Source: a virus. Taken from it: a stretch of DNA of 64,000 nt. The number at the start of each line of letters is the position of its first letter. Position 1 is the first letter of the stretch. Both the position numbers and the translations under genes were made by a program. A model generated the notes under the pieces. The model saw only the letters and a program-made list of their open reading frames with translations, was not told the DNA's origin and searched no databases. Shown piece by piece: positions 21,151 to 31,900 of this stretch. The stretch lies in IMG/VR virus record IMGVR_UViG_3300037882_003354, positions 124,001 through 188,000 of that record; one strand, 5' to 3'.

Positions 21151-21530
21151 AATTCTCCGCTTTCAGCCAATTTTAACATCAGGCTATATTGTTCGTAAGC
21201 CCGTCGTACAGACGGGTATTTTTCTTTCAAATGTTTTTCTTGTTCTTTTTGTTTCATGAGTATCTCAAACATTTGATGATGACCACGCTGTTGCATGTTG
21301 TTAAACACTTGTGATTCAAAATTTGCAATTCGTTCTAGTTCACTTTCTGCGATCTCTATAGTATACAATGGCTCGCTATCAACTACAATGTCTTCGTAAA
21401 CTCGATTAAAATCCGTGGGATCCTTGAAATAATTTACATTAACTTTGTGATATCGACTGGCTCGTTTGTTGGTGTCGATCACTTTAATGCCGTGTTGTTC
21501 ACAAAATGTTCTTAAATTTTCATTTGTCAT
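21147..21530 (-). CDS. Conserved T4-like phage protein, function unknown
   Basis: 127 residues, charged, with a coiled-coil-like C-terminal half (ESELERIANFESQVFNN, EILMKQKEQEKHLKEKYP). This kind of protein is common beside uvsW in aquatic T4-like phages. It overlaps both neighbours by four bases. Confidence 0.65.
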   Translation of the reverse strand: MTNENLRTFCEQHGIKVIDTNKRASRYHKVNVNYFKDPTDFNRVYEDIVVDSEPLYTIEIAESELERIANFESQVFNNMQQRGHHQMFEILMKQKEQEKHLKEKYPSVRRAYEQYSLMLKLAESGEL

Positions 21531-22228
21531 TTTATACCCACCTCATGACATATTTCTTTGACCAGGGCCACATCAGCCGGGGTCTCTCGGAATTTCTTCA
21601 TCCAGAAGGGAACATCAAATGCCGGTGCAATCATGTTCAACTGATCGTCGCTCATTTTCCTGACCATGGATTGGCCCACTGCGCTGTTCAAAACCATCCA
21701 GGGACTTATGCGACCATGCAGAATGTCGTGCACTGCCTTGTTCAGACTGACGTAGTTAAAGTAGTGAGCGAACTCTGCCTTGTGTTCATCGCCCCACTCC
21801 ATCATGGTCTGCAGGGTACGCTGTACCGCTGACTCAACCGGTTCAATCTTGATCATTTCAAACAAATATTTTTCGTACAGTTCATCTCTGCACCAGTGGT
21901 CCAATTTGACGCCACTCTTGATCACATAGTCAACAAACCTGTCAGGATAGATGGGATTGACGTTGTTGACAAAACTACCGAATTTTACAAACGCATTGTA
22001 ATAAGGGCTGTCGCAGAAGTCCTTGTACAGGATTTTTTTCTTGGAATTGTTGGTCAGTTGCCAGAATCTAATGAAGGCCGAGAACCCAGCCTGCACTCGC
22101 TTTTCTTTTTCCTGAAACGCACGACGCTTCTTTTCACACAGGTGGCTCACAAGTGTCTTGGGCTGACTGAATTTTTTGCCACAATAATCACACTGATGTG
22201 GTTGTGGCATGAGCAGGCTGTTACTCAT
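21527..22228 (-). CDS. Zinc-finger protein conserved in T4-like phages
   Basis: 233 residues. An N-terminal C2H2-type finger (CDYCGKKFSQPKTLVSHLC, with Cys14/Cys17 and His29) is followed by a charged helix and a globular domain with DSPYYNAFVKFGSFVNN and HGRISPWMVLNS. The same layout occurs in aquatic T4-like phages near the recombination genes. DNA or protein binding through the finger is inferred; the role is not known to me. Confidence 0.7.
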   Translation of the reverse strand: MSNSLLMPQPHQCDYCGKKFSQPKTLVSHLCEKKRRAFQEKEKRVQAGFSAFIRFWQLTNNSKKKILYKDFCDSPYYNAFVKFGSFVNNVNPIYPDRFVDYVIKSGVKLDHWCRDELYEKYLFEMIKIEPVESAVQRTLQTMMEWGDEHKAEFAHYFNYVSLNKAVHDILHGRISPWMVLNSAVGQSMVRKMSDDQLNMIAPAFDVPFWMKKFRETPADVALVKEICHEVGIK

Positions 22229-22706
22229 ATTCCTTGCGCTGTTTTTTATCGAACCCCATGCTGTCGAACAACTCCTTGATGTCTTCCTTGGTCATCATTT
22301 TGGCCAGTATTTTAACTTCAGTCATCTTCATGGTAGGGTTCAATTCAGCCACCAGTCGTTCAATCTTGACTGCCTTTTCCTTCTTGGTGGCCGCCAAGTA
22401 GGGATGGTATGCTGGTACACCAGCACCCGTGGCTGCGTATAATTTCCATAGCAATGCCTTGTGATCCTTACTCAGCACCCAATGATTCTTGTTGACATAT
22501 TCGTTGGTGGTTTCCAAAAACCATTCCTGTATGTCACGATCACCCTGCACATTGGCAGTATACCGCATGAGTACATATGGGCTAAATGCCTTGCGTTCTT
22601 CATCGGTCAGGTTGCTGTAAAAATCGTAGTCTTTGTTGTCAACTGCGGCCAGTTCCCGCTTGATGTCCAACACTGGCGGCTTCTTGGGTTTAGGTGTTGT
22701 TGCCAT
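22221..22706 (-). CDS. Conserved T4-like phage protein, function unknown
   Basis: 161 residues. DIKRELAAVDNKDYDFYSNLTDEERKAFSPYVLMRYTANVQG opens a conserved helical domain seen in T4-like aquatic phages next to the zinc-finger gene, and the basic C-terminus ends DKKQRKEYE. No catalytic motif. Overlaps the next gene by eight bases. Confidence 0.68.
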   Translation of the reverse strand: MATTPKPKKPPVLDIKRELAAVDNKDYDFYSNLTDEERKAFSPYVLMRYTANVQGDRDIQEWFLETTNEYVNKNHWVLSKDHKALLWKLYAATGAGVPAYHPYLAATKKEKAVKIERLVAELNPTMKMTEVKILAKMMTKEDIKELFDSMGFDKKQRKEYE

Positions 22707-22938
22707 TTTCCATGCTCAAGTAATACAATATTTTAACACGTTCCAGTGCTGCGTGTAAAGCAGGATCTGTTCGTGCAGCCCGCCTGATGTTACCCCAAAG
22801 TTGATTCTCCATCATGTGTTCATGCAATGGACGGCCATCGGACGTTCGGGCATCCCTGATCAACTCACGTTCACTAGAACCCGATTCACGCTGATAGACG
22901 ATGTTACCGCCATCCGGGCTTTCGTATATCAGGGCCAT
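22690..22938 (-). CDS. Small conserved phage protein
   Basis: 82 residues from the ATG at 22938, which directly follows the previous stop (TGACATG). The longer upstream frame would overlap the preceding gene by over 150 bases and is rejected. Helical middle with SGSSERELIRDARTSDGRP. Function unknown. Confidence 0.62.
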   Translation of the reverse strand: MALIYESPDGGNIVYQRESGSSERELIRDARTSDGRPLHEHMMENQLWGNIRRAARTDPALHAALERVKILYYLSMENGNNT

Positions 22939-22939
22939 G

Positions 22940-23443
22940 TCACCAGCATTTGGTATAATCCACCAGTTCACTCTGGCGGCTGACTTCTTTGACAAAGTAT
23001 GCACACAGAGGTTTTTTACCTGCATGTAATGGAGTGCACAGCAATTGCCCGGGTCGCATTTTGGGAAAGTACCATTTGACATCTTGGTAGACATCGATGA
23101 TGTCTATCTCCAGTAATTCTGGTCTAAAACTGCTAAGTGGATTGAAACAGAAAGTTTTAAATCCGCGATCGTTAAGACTGGTGAGTGGCAGGATTTCCAT
23201 GTCCGGGCCCTCAGCATCACCCACAATGGTGCACCAATCCAGGGGCATGGTGATCTCGTGTGGTCCTATTTTTAGCACAACTGCTGGGCCTGTAAAACTT
23301 TCCAGGAAGATCAGGGGAATGAAAAAGTGGTCGGGGTTTTGATTGTCACTATTGTCCAGCACAGCAAATCGCAAGTCGTCATCAACTTCATCTGGCAGTT
23401 TATTGAGAAAGAATGTTTCGTTATCGAGCGTGAGTATTTGCAT
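22940..23443 (-). CDS. Conserved T4-like phage protein, function unknown
   Basis: 167 residues, beta-rich, starting MQILTLDNETFFLNKLPD and ending with a conserved-looking LCAYFVKEVSRQSELVDY stretch. Always, in my experience of this phage group, close to uvsW. Its start overlaps the UvsW stop by one base. Confidence 0.66.
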   Translation of the reverse strand: MQILTLDNETFFLNKLPDEVDDDLRFAVLDNSDNQNPDHFFIPLIFLESFTGPAVVLKIGPHEITMPLDWCTIVGDAEGPDMEILPLTSLNDRGFKTFCFNPLSSFRPELLEIDIIDVYQDVKWYFPKMRPGQLLCTPLHAGKKPLCAYFVKEVSRQSELVDYTKCW

Positions 23444-24906
23444 TATTGGTATTTTACTTTCTCTATTGTGAATGGGTATTTGGCATCTTTGTAAAATCGT
23501 TTGCGTTCGGTCAGATGCCGCTTGGCGTATTTTGTGCTGGCAGTGATATCCCAGATGCTGACAAAGTCTTTGTCGTCGGCCTTTCTTATGCCCCGTCCAA
23601 TACTCTGTATAACACGGACAAAACTTTTCCCGGGTTCCAACAGAACCAGATTAAAAATCCGAGGGATATTAATACCCACAGCGGCAACACCATAGGTAGC
23701 CACAATAATCTTGTTATCAGCAGTCTTAATTTCGTCATATTCTTCTTTTCTGTCCTTGGTTTTAACTTCCCCAGAGACAAAAACACTACCTGGTATTTTT
23801 TCCGCTATGGCTCTTCCTGAATCAATTCGATTGACCAGCACCAGAGTGTTGCCACTTGCTGAGATGGTATTTACTAGTTCGCTGACATAATCCATGCGCG
23901 TGTTGTCTGTGACCAAATATTTAAGTTCTTCTGCATAACTGCCAAACTCTTTCCACTCCGCAGTCTGTATGATGTTCACATGACAGTTGCTCAGTACACC
24001 TTTCTCCTGCAACTCATGTGCGCTCACCCGATTGATCACCTCACCCAGGCTGGCACGGATGCTTTGGAATTCGTGATCGGCCTTGGGCACGGTGCCAGTC
24101 AGCCCCCATCTGATGGGAGCATGGGACAGATTGCGTGTCAACAAATTCCTCAACACGTCTGCTTTGGCCATGTGCACCTCGTCCACCATGACTGTGCTGA
24201 CACCTTCCAGCAACTCTGCCAGTGTCAGCAGTTCGGCATCTCTGCTGAAATCCTTGGACTTTTTATCCAGGATGTTCAGACTTTGCCAGGTGCAGATGGT
24301 GTGTGTTTTATCCAGATTTTTTCTATCACCATAGTACACACCCACATCCAGACCGCAGTTGAGGAAGTCTTCTTCAGTTTGTTCCACCAGACTCTTGTTG
24401 GGCACAATGGTGACCGTACGTCCATACTTTTCGCAGATCTTGGCCAGGGTGGCCGTGGTGATGGTTTTGCCAAATCCCGTGGCGATCTCTTGGATGCATT
24501 GTGGGTTCTTTAGGAACATGTTGACCACTTCCACTTGGTCATCACGCAGACGAATTGGTTGACCTGCAAATCGATGACCCACTGGCCATGTTTGCTCGCC
24601 CCAAAAATCTTCAAAAATCTCTTCAAACTCCAGTGCTGGGCTGGTGCGCAAGTCTTCCACTTCCACGTAATAGTTTTTACTTTCCAAGTATTCCAGCACT
24701 GGTTCTAACATGCTCAAGTAGGTGGTACCACCCAGTCCAAAGAAAGAAATGCTGCCATCCCAGCGACCCAATTTGTAACTGGGTCGGAATCTGGCCGATG
24801 GATCCTCGTACTTGAATTTTTTAACCAGAGCCTTGCGTGTATCGAGATCTAGATTCGATATCTTGACATTGACTTCGTCTAGGATTGTTACCCGTGCTGT
24901 GGCCAA
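23443..24906 (-). CDS. uvsW: UvsW-like DNA helicase
   Basis: 487 residues, superfamily 2. N-terminal small domain (about 1-110), Walker A ATGFGKT at 142-148, DEVH box at 242-245, WGLTGT (motif III) and QSIGRGIRK (motif VI). In T4 this enzyme remodels branched DNA and R-loops and turns origin-dependent into recombination-dependent replication. It overlaps the preceding gene by 19 bases. Confidence 0.92.
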   Translation of the reverse strand: MATARVTILDEVNVKISNLDLDTRKALVKKFKYEDPSARFRPSYKLGRWDGSISFFGLGGTTYLSMLEPVLEYLESKNYYVEVEDLRTSPALEFEEIFEDFWGEQTWPVGHRFAGQPIRLRDDQVEVVNMFLKNPQCIQEIATGFGKTITTATLAKICEKYGRTVTIVPNKSLVEQTEEDFLNCGLDVGVYYGDRKNLDKTHTICTWQSLNILDKKSKDFSRDAELLTLAELLEGVSTVMVDEVHMAKADVLRNLLTRNLSHAPIRWGLTGTVPKADHEFQSIRASLGEVINRVSAHELQEKGVLSNCHVNIIQTAEWKEFGSYAEELKYLVTDNTRMDYVSELVNTISASGNTLVLVNRIDSGRAIAEKIPGSVFVSGEVKTKDRKEEYDEIKTADNKIIVATYGVAAVGINIPRIFNLVLLEPGKSFVRVIQSIGRGIRKADDKDFVSIWDITASTKYAKRHLTERKRFYKDAKYPFTIEKVKYQ

Positions 24907-26072
24907 TTGATCTCCATTTGCGCCGGCTGCTTGGAAAAGTTCACCAGATTTTCATGATTGCGAATAAACGCCTTGGTGGTATAATGAGCACTCTCAAAAC
25001 CCAGGTTTATGATACAATTAAATTTCATATTAGATTTTACAACAGTCTTGGGCAGCTTGCAACTGATAAAAACAATTTTGGTGGCATCCGTGATGGGTGA
25101 ATTAAGGTTTTGTGTTCGTACAAACTGGTTAAATTGCTGATGCCGGTCTGATGGCAATCTGAACATCACCGACATTTCTTCATCAGCAAAGCCTGCCTGT
25201 TTTAAGAAGTCATAGGCACACTGCGTGGTTTCAAGTTCATTACTGCCCGGAATAACAAACAGGCAGGGGCTCAGGTGTTTTACAATGTCTGTCAAACTGG
25301 ACATGTCCACTGTTTCGCTGTTGACATGGAATGATTCACCAGGGTCAAGATTTAAAAACTCCCTGGTGATGGGACAGATGGACTGGTTGTCCAACTGGTG
25401 ATTGATTGTTTCGTCCCAGGCGTAAATTCCTGCCCGCCTGCTTTCAAATACTGCTTCCAACACCGTGGTTGCCTGCAATCTGGGTAGGGCAGGACTCACA
25501 TTCTTATATTGTGGCATGCCCTGATCAAACACCAGTGTGGGCACATGTTGTTCAAAATCTTGCAGAATGGTGGAAATTTGAGACATGTAGGATTGTACTT
25601 CCTGGTCGCAAACAAATGCCTCCTGCTCCACCAATCGATTGAGGAAAGTCAGATTGTCTTCACTGACTGAAAATATCCAGGCCTTGTGTTCACCATCCCA
25701 ATGTGCAAAGTCCAGTGACTCCCTGGATTTTCGAATCAAGGCCAAGGTGTCTTCCCGGTAGGGAAATTCCACTTTGATGGCTCGTCCATACATGGGATAG
25801 TCAATCATGCTCAGGGACTTGATGGTGTTAACCGAGCGATGAGGGAATTTATATTGTGGGCAATCCAGGTATTGCTGAATGTCCTGACCCAACAGAGTGG
25901 TCAGTTGACCGGAGTATCGGTTGACCAGTTTTAAAGCCAGAGCAGCCTGCTTCTCTGTGAAGCCCGATTTACGATGGATTTGATCGTAGAAACTGGTGAC
26001 CACGTTGGTGTCCCAACGGTTGCATTTTACACCCAGAGTGGTCATGTACAATACCAAGTCTTCGATGGTCAT
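24888..26072 (-). CDS. HARP-like domain protein of the recombination operon
   Basis: 394 residues. Residues about 88-145 (GRAIKVEFPYREDTLALIRK, then DGEHKAWIFSVSEDN) look like the HARP domain of SMARCAL1-type annealing helicases. The second half resembles the distant end of a helicase core (KIVFISCKLPKTVVKSNMKF, NLGFESAHYTTKAF) but has no Walker A or DExH motif. Placed between UvsY and UvsW, a non-catalytic partner in recombination is a fair guess. Confidence 0.6.
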   Translation of the reverse strand: MTIEDLVLYMTTLGVKCNRWDTNVVTSFYDQIHRKSGFTEKQAALALKLVNRYSGQLTTLLGQDIQQYLDCPQYKFPHRSVNTIKSLSMIDYPMYGRAIKVEFPYREDTLALIRKSRESLDFAHWDGEHKAWIFSVSEDNLTFLNRLVEQEAFVCDQEVQSYMSQISTILQDFEQHVPTLVFDQGMPQYKNVSPALPRLQATTVLEAVFESRRAGIYAWDETINHQLDNQSICPITREFLNLDPGESFHVNSETVDMSSLTDIVKHLSPCLFVIPGSNELETTQCAYDFLKQAGFADEEMSVMFRLPSDRHQQFNQFVRTQNLNSPITDATKIVFISCKLPKTVVKSNMKFNCIINLGFESAHYTTKAFIRNHENLVNFSKQPAQMEINWPQHG

Positions 26073-26524
26073 AGTGTGATGTCTTCAAGCCCTGCGGCTC
26101 TGAGTTTGATGATGTTGCTCAATTGCCACTGTTTGATATCCAGGGCTTTAATGATGCCCAGCCACTGATTGCGTAGCATGGCAAATTCGTTGATGATCTT
26201 TTCCATGTCAACGACATCTGCCTCGCCTTCCACGTATTTTTCACAATCACGACTGCTAAGAGCACGTTGATAATTTTCCAGATACTTTTTAAAAGCCTTG
26301 GACCTGATGCGTCTAAGCTCGATGTTCAAATATTCTAGAATGGCTTCAATCTCTTGAAGTTGATTAAAACGCTGTTCAACGATGCCAGGCAAGGCGGCAC
26401 TGGCTCGTTCTACGTTTCCGTAGATCTTTACCTCTTGCCTGGCTACGTCTAACTCTCGATAGAAGTGATCTAAACTACTGGGAAGGTGTGCTATGTCTTT
26501 GCTGACCTTAGCATACCATGACAT
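26069..26524 (-). CDS. uvsY: UvsY-like recombination mediator
   Basis: 151 residues starting MSWYAKVSKDIAHLPSSLDH, close to T4 UvsY in length and in its helical character. UvsY loads UvsX onto gp32-coated single strands. The start at 26524 overlaps the previous stop (TGATG); a longer upstream frame is rejected. Same operon as UvsX and gp32. Confidence 0.85.
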   Translation of the reverse strand: MSWYAKVSKDIAHLPSSLDHFYRELDVARQEVKIYGNVERASAALPGIVEQRFNQLQEIEAILEYLNIELRRIRSKAFKKYLENYQRALSSRDCEKYVEGEADVVDMEKIINEFAMLRNQWLGIIKALDIKQWQLSNIIKLRAAGLEDITL

Positions 26525-26781
26525 CAGTCGTCCTCGTCTGCTTCGTACGAATCCCAATCATCCTCATCTACAAAATCCGAGGCGTCAGTATTTTCGTCTA
26601 TTACCAATTGGATGGCATGGTCCAGATGGGAATCATATCCCATGATGGCCTCAAGTGCGGAGATTTCAATCGATTGTCCCAGCAGGTAACCAACATAATG
26701 ATTGGCTGCCGTTTCTTTGTTTTTGTCTGTGATGTAGTCTTTAAACAAATCCCACATTTCGATGATCTGATCTTCTTCCAT
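26524..26781 (-). CDS. Small acidic protein between uvsX and uvsY
   Basis: 85 residues starting MEEDQIIEMWDLFKDYITDK, with a helical core (NKETAANHYVGYLLGQS) and an extremely acidic end (DEDDWDSYEADEDD). A protein of this size and composition usually sits here in aquatic T4-like phages. Joined to uvsX by a TAATG overlap. Function unknown. Confidence 0.72.
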   Translation of the reverse strand: MEEDQIIEMWDLFKDYITDKNKETAANHYVGYLLGQSIEISALEAIMGYDSHLDHAIQLVIDENTDASDFVDEDDWDSYEADEDD

Positions 26782-27839
26782 TATGCCTCCTCTGGTTCTT
26801 CTGTAGTTGTTGACATGGGCACCACTGCCGAGTGATCCCACTCCAGCATGATGGTCATCAATTTGTCTTCGGTCCAACCTTTGCGGAATTCAGACATGAT
26901 CTCGCCAGTCTTCTTACTTATATATTGTAGCTTGTTTCCGCTCTTTGTCAACACATTCATCTTCTCAAACATGTCCAGCAGCCCTGATGTGGGGGCCATG
27001 CCTGTTGAGTAGGGAATCTTGACTTGCACAGTCTCAAACGGTTTGGCGTATCGTGTTTTCATGATCTTGCAAGCCGACCGAATGCCCAGTACGTCAGTGC
27101 TCTTGTTACCGTCTTCGTCTTCCTTGAGCTTGAGCTTCTTCATGGCCACTACAATGGAACTTGCATAAACAAATCCCTGCCCGCCTGAAATCTTGTCGTC
27201 AGGATCAAACATGTCCTGTGACGCATAGGTATGATTGGTGGCAATCAAGCCCACGTTGTAACTACCAAACATGTTGACGCAGTTACGTACCAGGGATGTC
27301 AGTGCCTTGGGCTTACGACCCATGTCACCCTTCATCTCACCTGCTTCAAACTGATTGACGTCAGTGGGAGTCAACAACATGCCCAGACTGTCAATGACAA
27401 ACAACACCTTGGGACGTTCATCCGCAGGCATGACTTTGTACTCTTTCATGAATTCTGAAATAGTTTTTGCCACATCGTCAATCATGGCCATGTTAAGTTT
27501 GAGTAGTTTGTCGTCACCAGTGTTCACACCCAGATCCACCAACCACTTTTCGTCCAAGGCATTTTCAGTATCAACCAGGATGACAAAAATGCCCTGCTCC
27601 TGTGCATGACGAATGATGTTTCCGGAACAGATGTAACTCTTTCCAGCACCACTTTCGCCTGCAAACACAGTCACCTTGCCAAGGGGCACTCCCTTGAAGA
27701 AGTCCCCGCTGATAAGATAATTCAGGGCATAGTTTCCAGTTGAAATCCAATCTGTGGGATCGTTAAATCCAATCCCCAGTCCATCAATACTCTTGGTGAT
27801 GGATTTACGGAACTTTGAAATATCAAATGATTTTGACAT
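26781..27839 (-). CDS. uvsX: UvsX RecA-like recombinase
   Basis: 352 residues. Walker A GESGAGKS at 61-68, Walker B VLFVIDSLGML near 145, conserved GGQGFVYASSIV, and a C-terminal acidic tail (EPEEA). UvsX forms the filament for strand exchange that drives T4-type replication. It follows gp32 by nine bases. Confidence 0.95.
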   Translation of the reverse strand: MSKSFDISKFRKSITKSIDGLGIGFNDPTDWISTGNYALNYLISGDFFKGVPLGKVTVFAGESGAGKSYICSGNIIRHAQEQGIFVILVDTENALDEKWLVDLGVNTGDDKLLKLNMAMIDDVAKTISEFMKEYKVMPADERPKVLFVIDSLGMLLTPTDVNQFEAGEMKGDMGRKPKALTSLVRNCVNMFGSYNVGLIATNHTYASQDMFDPDDKISGGQGFVYASSIVVAMKKLKLKEDEDGNKSTDVLGIRSACKIMKTRYAKPFETVQVKIPYSTGMAPTSGLLDMFEKMNVLTKSGNKLQYISKKTGEIMSEFRKGWTEDKLMTIMLEWDHSAVVPMSTTTEEPEEA

Positions 27840-27848
27840 CGGTTAACC

Positions 27849-28862
27849 TCAAGTGGACTGGCGCTTGCGAATCATGGCAATAATGTCTGCAGCACGGCTG
27901 CCTGCATCACCACTTGCTGCTGGCGCAGCCTCCGTCTTGGGTTCCTCCCAAGGAGCATCTTCAGCATCTTCTTCCACTGGTGCAGGTGCAGCGGCACGAA
28001 CAGGGGCCGCTGGTGCCGGAGTTGCAGCAGGTGCCGCAGCCCGTGGTGCTGAGCCAGTGGCCTGACCACTGCCACCCATGCCGGCTGGCTTGTAGTATGC
28101 ACCCCAACGTTCCATGTCAAATGCATCACCGTCCACAGACGCTTCAAACATTTCCTTGATTACCTTGAGTTCCACATCAGTGGGCTTCTTGGGCAAGAAA
28201 CTCTTGAGGTCAAACAGACCGTGTTGTGCAATGGCTGCATTTTCTACTTCGCTCAGAGCACGTTCACGACGAGCCCAGGTGGAGGTGGAGTAGTCAGCAT
28301 AACCGCCCTTGCTGGTCTTGGCGATCTTGAAATCCAGTCCACGTACCAGGTCAGTGGGCAATTCTTCAATCTCGCTGTCCATGAGCGCGTTCTTGACGAT
28401 GTTAAAAATCTGGCTGCCGATGATGAATCGGCGGATGGGATTCTCAGGAACTTTGCCGTCCTCTTGCAACTTGCTGTCTACAACAAATCCCTGGAACAGA
28501 TAACTTTTCTTCTTCCAATACTTGCGACCCATGTCTTCCAGGCTCTTGTCCTTGAACCAAGGGCGCACCTCTGTCAGAACAGGGCAGGTTTCGCCCCACA
28601 TTTCCATACACGGAACTTGCACAGTCACTGGCTTGGAATTGGTCTCACCCTTGATTCCGGCAAAAGGCAACTTGATCATTGCTCGTTCGATCCAGAAAAA
28701 AGTGTTATTGGGATCTGCATCTGGCAGGAAACGCACTGTGGTAGTGGTTCCTTCTGCTGCATTCCAGTGTGGGAAGATTGCGTTGTCTCCACCTGCTGCG
28801 CCGCCGGTGTTTTGTTGAGATGACGATTGAAGTTTCGCGCGAATTTCTGCTAACGTGGCCAT
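27849..28862 (-). CDS. gp32: Single-stranded DNA-binding protein, T4 gp32-like
   Basis: 337 residues. N-terminal basic region for cooperativity, an OB-fold core with VPCMEMWGETCPVLTEVRPWF (only two of the T4 zinc-site cysteines are seen here, as in other aquatic relatives), then a long Ala/Pro linker (about 265-310) and an acidic tail (EEDAEDAPWEE) that binds partners. Start follows AAGGAGAACATT. Heads the recombination operon. Confidence 0.93.
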   Translation of the reverse strand: MATLAEIRAKLQSSSQQNTGGAAGGDNAIFPHWNAAEGTTTTVRFLPDADPNNTFFWIERAMIKLPFAGIKGETNSKPVTVQVPCMEMWGETCPVLTEVRPWFKDKSLEDMGRKYWKKKSYLFQGFVVDSKLQEDGKVPENPIRRFIIGSQIFNIVKNALMDSEIEELPTDLVRGLDFKIAKTSKGGYADYSTSTWARRERALSEVENAAIAQHGLFDLKSFLPKKPTDVELKVIKEMFEASVDGDAFDMERWGAYYKPAGMGGSGQATGSAPRAAAPAATPAPAAPVRAAAPAPVEEDAEDAPWEEPKTEAAPAASGDAGSRAADIIAMIRKRQST

Positions 28863-28921
28863 AATGTTCTCCTTGATAATGTGCCTATTTTATGCCATTT
28901 TCCTAGAGCCAACTGACTAAA

Positions 28922-28959
28922 GGAAAAAACTGTGCATACATTGAGTATAGCACAGTTTT
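28922..28959 (-). terminator. Intrinsic terminator after the 1061-residue gene
   Basis: AAAACTGTGC (28926-28935) pairs with GCACAGTTTT (28950-28959); inner ATAC/GTAT pairs extend the stem. On the minus strand it ends in six T. The plus strand also reads into TTTTATTT, so it may work both ways. Confidence 0.8.
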
Positions 28960-28996
28960 ATTTATCCCTGCAAGAATTATCTTGCTATATATCGAT

Positions 28997-31900
28997 TTAT
29001 TTCTTCAATCCGGCCAACTTTAAAATATCGGTCAACCCTTCGCTCATACCCAATTTTGCCTTTAGTGCCGCCAACCCTTCTGGGCTGGTGGGACTCTTTG
29101 TTCTTTCTTTTTCCAAATCTTTACCAGTTACTTTCCAGTCGCCACCCTGCGCTTTACGCTGCGCAGCAGGAATGTCGCTTTTGTTGGGGCTTTCGCTTTT
29201 TAATTTACCAGTACGCTCCAAATCATGCAGCATATCTATACGATCGCGGTAGCCGGCAACACCTGGTTTGATGTCATGTGCGGCCATGCGCTGTTGCACT
29301 GTGGGATTGTCTGCGTGTCGCATGGTGGTGTCATACTGATGACTGTGATCTGGATTATGTTCTTCAGAGGACATGATGTTCGTGTTGAAGTCTTCACCGC
29401 CATGGCCTTGATCACCAATGCCTTCCACTTTACCCTTGATTCGATTTAAGATTTCTTTCAATCCATCAATGGTCAATCCATCACCGCCCACTGGCTTGCC
29501 ATGACGCTCTTGGTATTCTTGTGTGAGTTTTTCCATGAACATGCCAGCCATCTGCTCAGCTTGCTCACCTGCTTGCTCGCCAAACATTTCTGAAATCTTC
29601 TTCTTGACGTCGATGACAATGCCTTCTTCGCCACGGAATGGTCCAACGTCTGGATTGTCCCTGTTGTAAAAACTTTTGACAATCTTGGCCACTTCTTTGA
29701 TCATGCCTTCTTTGCTCATCATTTTGGGAATTCCGCTGCCGTCCATATTTTCAGCAGCCGGTGTCGCAGGAGCCACTGGTTCGGCGGGCGCTGGTTCAGC
29801 AGGGGCGGGCTCTTGTGCAGGAGCCTGTGTGCCACTCATGCCCAGGGCCACAGTGAGTTCTGGGTAATTGTCTGTTGCCCATAATTTAAACACTTCTAGA
29901 GCGTTGGTTTCTGCATCAACATTGGCCATGTCTTTGAACTTGTCTTCTAGATCCGAATCCTCAATGCCCAGTTCGTTAAAAAATTGCCAGGCAGTCTGTC
30001 CATCTGGTCCCAGTTTTAATTCTGGACCCGACTGATCTTGTGGCAATTCTTCCAGTGCTTGCTTCATCAGGGCTATTTGATCGTCTGTCAACTTGCCCTG
30101 TTCGGTAGCATCTGCCCAGTCTTCAAAAGCATCGATGCTTTCGGCTGGTGACTTTTCTTTGGACATCTTCTCTGTTTCACGACGTGCTTTGTCACTGAGG
30201 TTAGTCACACGGCCACGACCGTCTTTCTTGGATGATGCTTTCCATTCGCCCTCATCTTTCCAACTGACTACCCGGCCAGTCTCATCTTTGGTCTCTGACC
30301 TTTCTTCCTGAACATAGTCTGCCAGGTCCACCTGGTTGACTTCGCTCATGATGCGGTGCAGCAATGGGAAATAGCCAGCCAGTTCTTCCTGGAAGGAACT
30401 CTGTGTAAATGTCTGCTTGTATTGTTCCATGGTGACCTCATCCATGGTCAGCCCGTCGTCCATCATGTCTTCTTCATTAAATCCCGCCATCCAGGATTCG
30501 TAGTGACTGCGCCGACCCAGGGCGGCCATCTGTGATTTAAGTTCATGCAGGCGGCCAATGGCACGCTCTGTGATGCCAGTGGCATCGTCATGTAAACTTG
30601 CATGCTGTACTTTGCGCTGGAATTCAGCCAGTTGAGCGATCTGCTCGCTCATGCCTATGATGGCCTTGCCTGCTGGATCATGCGGTGTGCCACCATGATC
30701 CACGTGTTGTGCCATGGCAAATGCACCGGCAGTGTGGATGAATGGATACTTGAATCGCTCGCCCTCTTTATTCTGTATGAAGATGGCCTTGATATTTTTG
30801 CGTTGGCTACGGCTGCCTGCATATTCTTCGTCCACTGCATGGGCGTGCCGCACGATGACTTCTGTTTTACCTTGCACGGCGCGGCTGGTTTTCCGGCTGC
30901 TTTTATTATTCCAACGACCTTCTTGTAAGCCTTCTGCCATGTCTTGCTGCCCAGCATCCAATCCTTTGCCGTACAAGGACACAGCGCGAGCGCCTGCTCC
31001 ATAGGGCGGATTTAGGTTGATACCCTGCCGGCCGTGTTCAACACCTATGGTATACCAATCAATTTTATCGGAACCACCAGCCTTTTGTGCTTGCTGTTTC
31101 CAGAAAGTCAAACTGTCCATGCCTTCTGACACGCCTTGTTCAGGATTCTCATCATGCCAAATGTGTTCATTTTCTTCACCATACACCTCGACAAAATCAT
31201 CAAGCGTCATGGTGTCTGCAGAAATCTTCATATCTTCTATTGATACGTTTTCCGACATGCCTTGCTCTGGAAGTTGTCCCGTAGGCCCCGCCATCTTGCT
31301 TCTTGGACTGCGGGTGATTTTGTATTTGGTTAGTCGATTGGTCTTCTTCATATTCGCAACGATGCGCTGGGCCTGGTCCACACTGTGGTATGTTCCTGCT
31401 TTTTCACCGTCCCTATAAATGTGATAGACATACTCCTTGTCAACTGGATGATCCAATGTGTAATTGACGGAACCGTCTGCTGCCGAGCCTTCCGACATGC
31501 CTTGCTGATCCAACATACTCGGCAAGCCCTGTGCCTTACGAGCCATATGACGGGCATAATCTACTTTATCGTCATTAACAACATCAACTAACTCGGCCAT
31601 TTTCTTTGCTATTAAGGCGTGTGCTGTTGATGGCTTATATTTTTTCATATTCAACTTTTTAGCAACATCAATGTAAAGTTGTAAATCATTGCCATCATCG
31701 CCACCGTTAAATCCATCCGGGGCAAATTCATTTAGAGAGCCTTCCGCCACATGGTGTCTAGTTTTTTTATTTTCGTTCATGGTGTTTGTATCCTGTTCTT
31801 TGGGGCCTTGTGTTGCGGCCAAATGTTTGAAATCATTTTTGTCCAGGTTGGTCTTGGCAATGTCCCTGGTGTCAAAACGCAATAGTCTGCGCTTGGCAAA

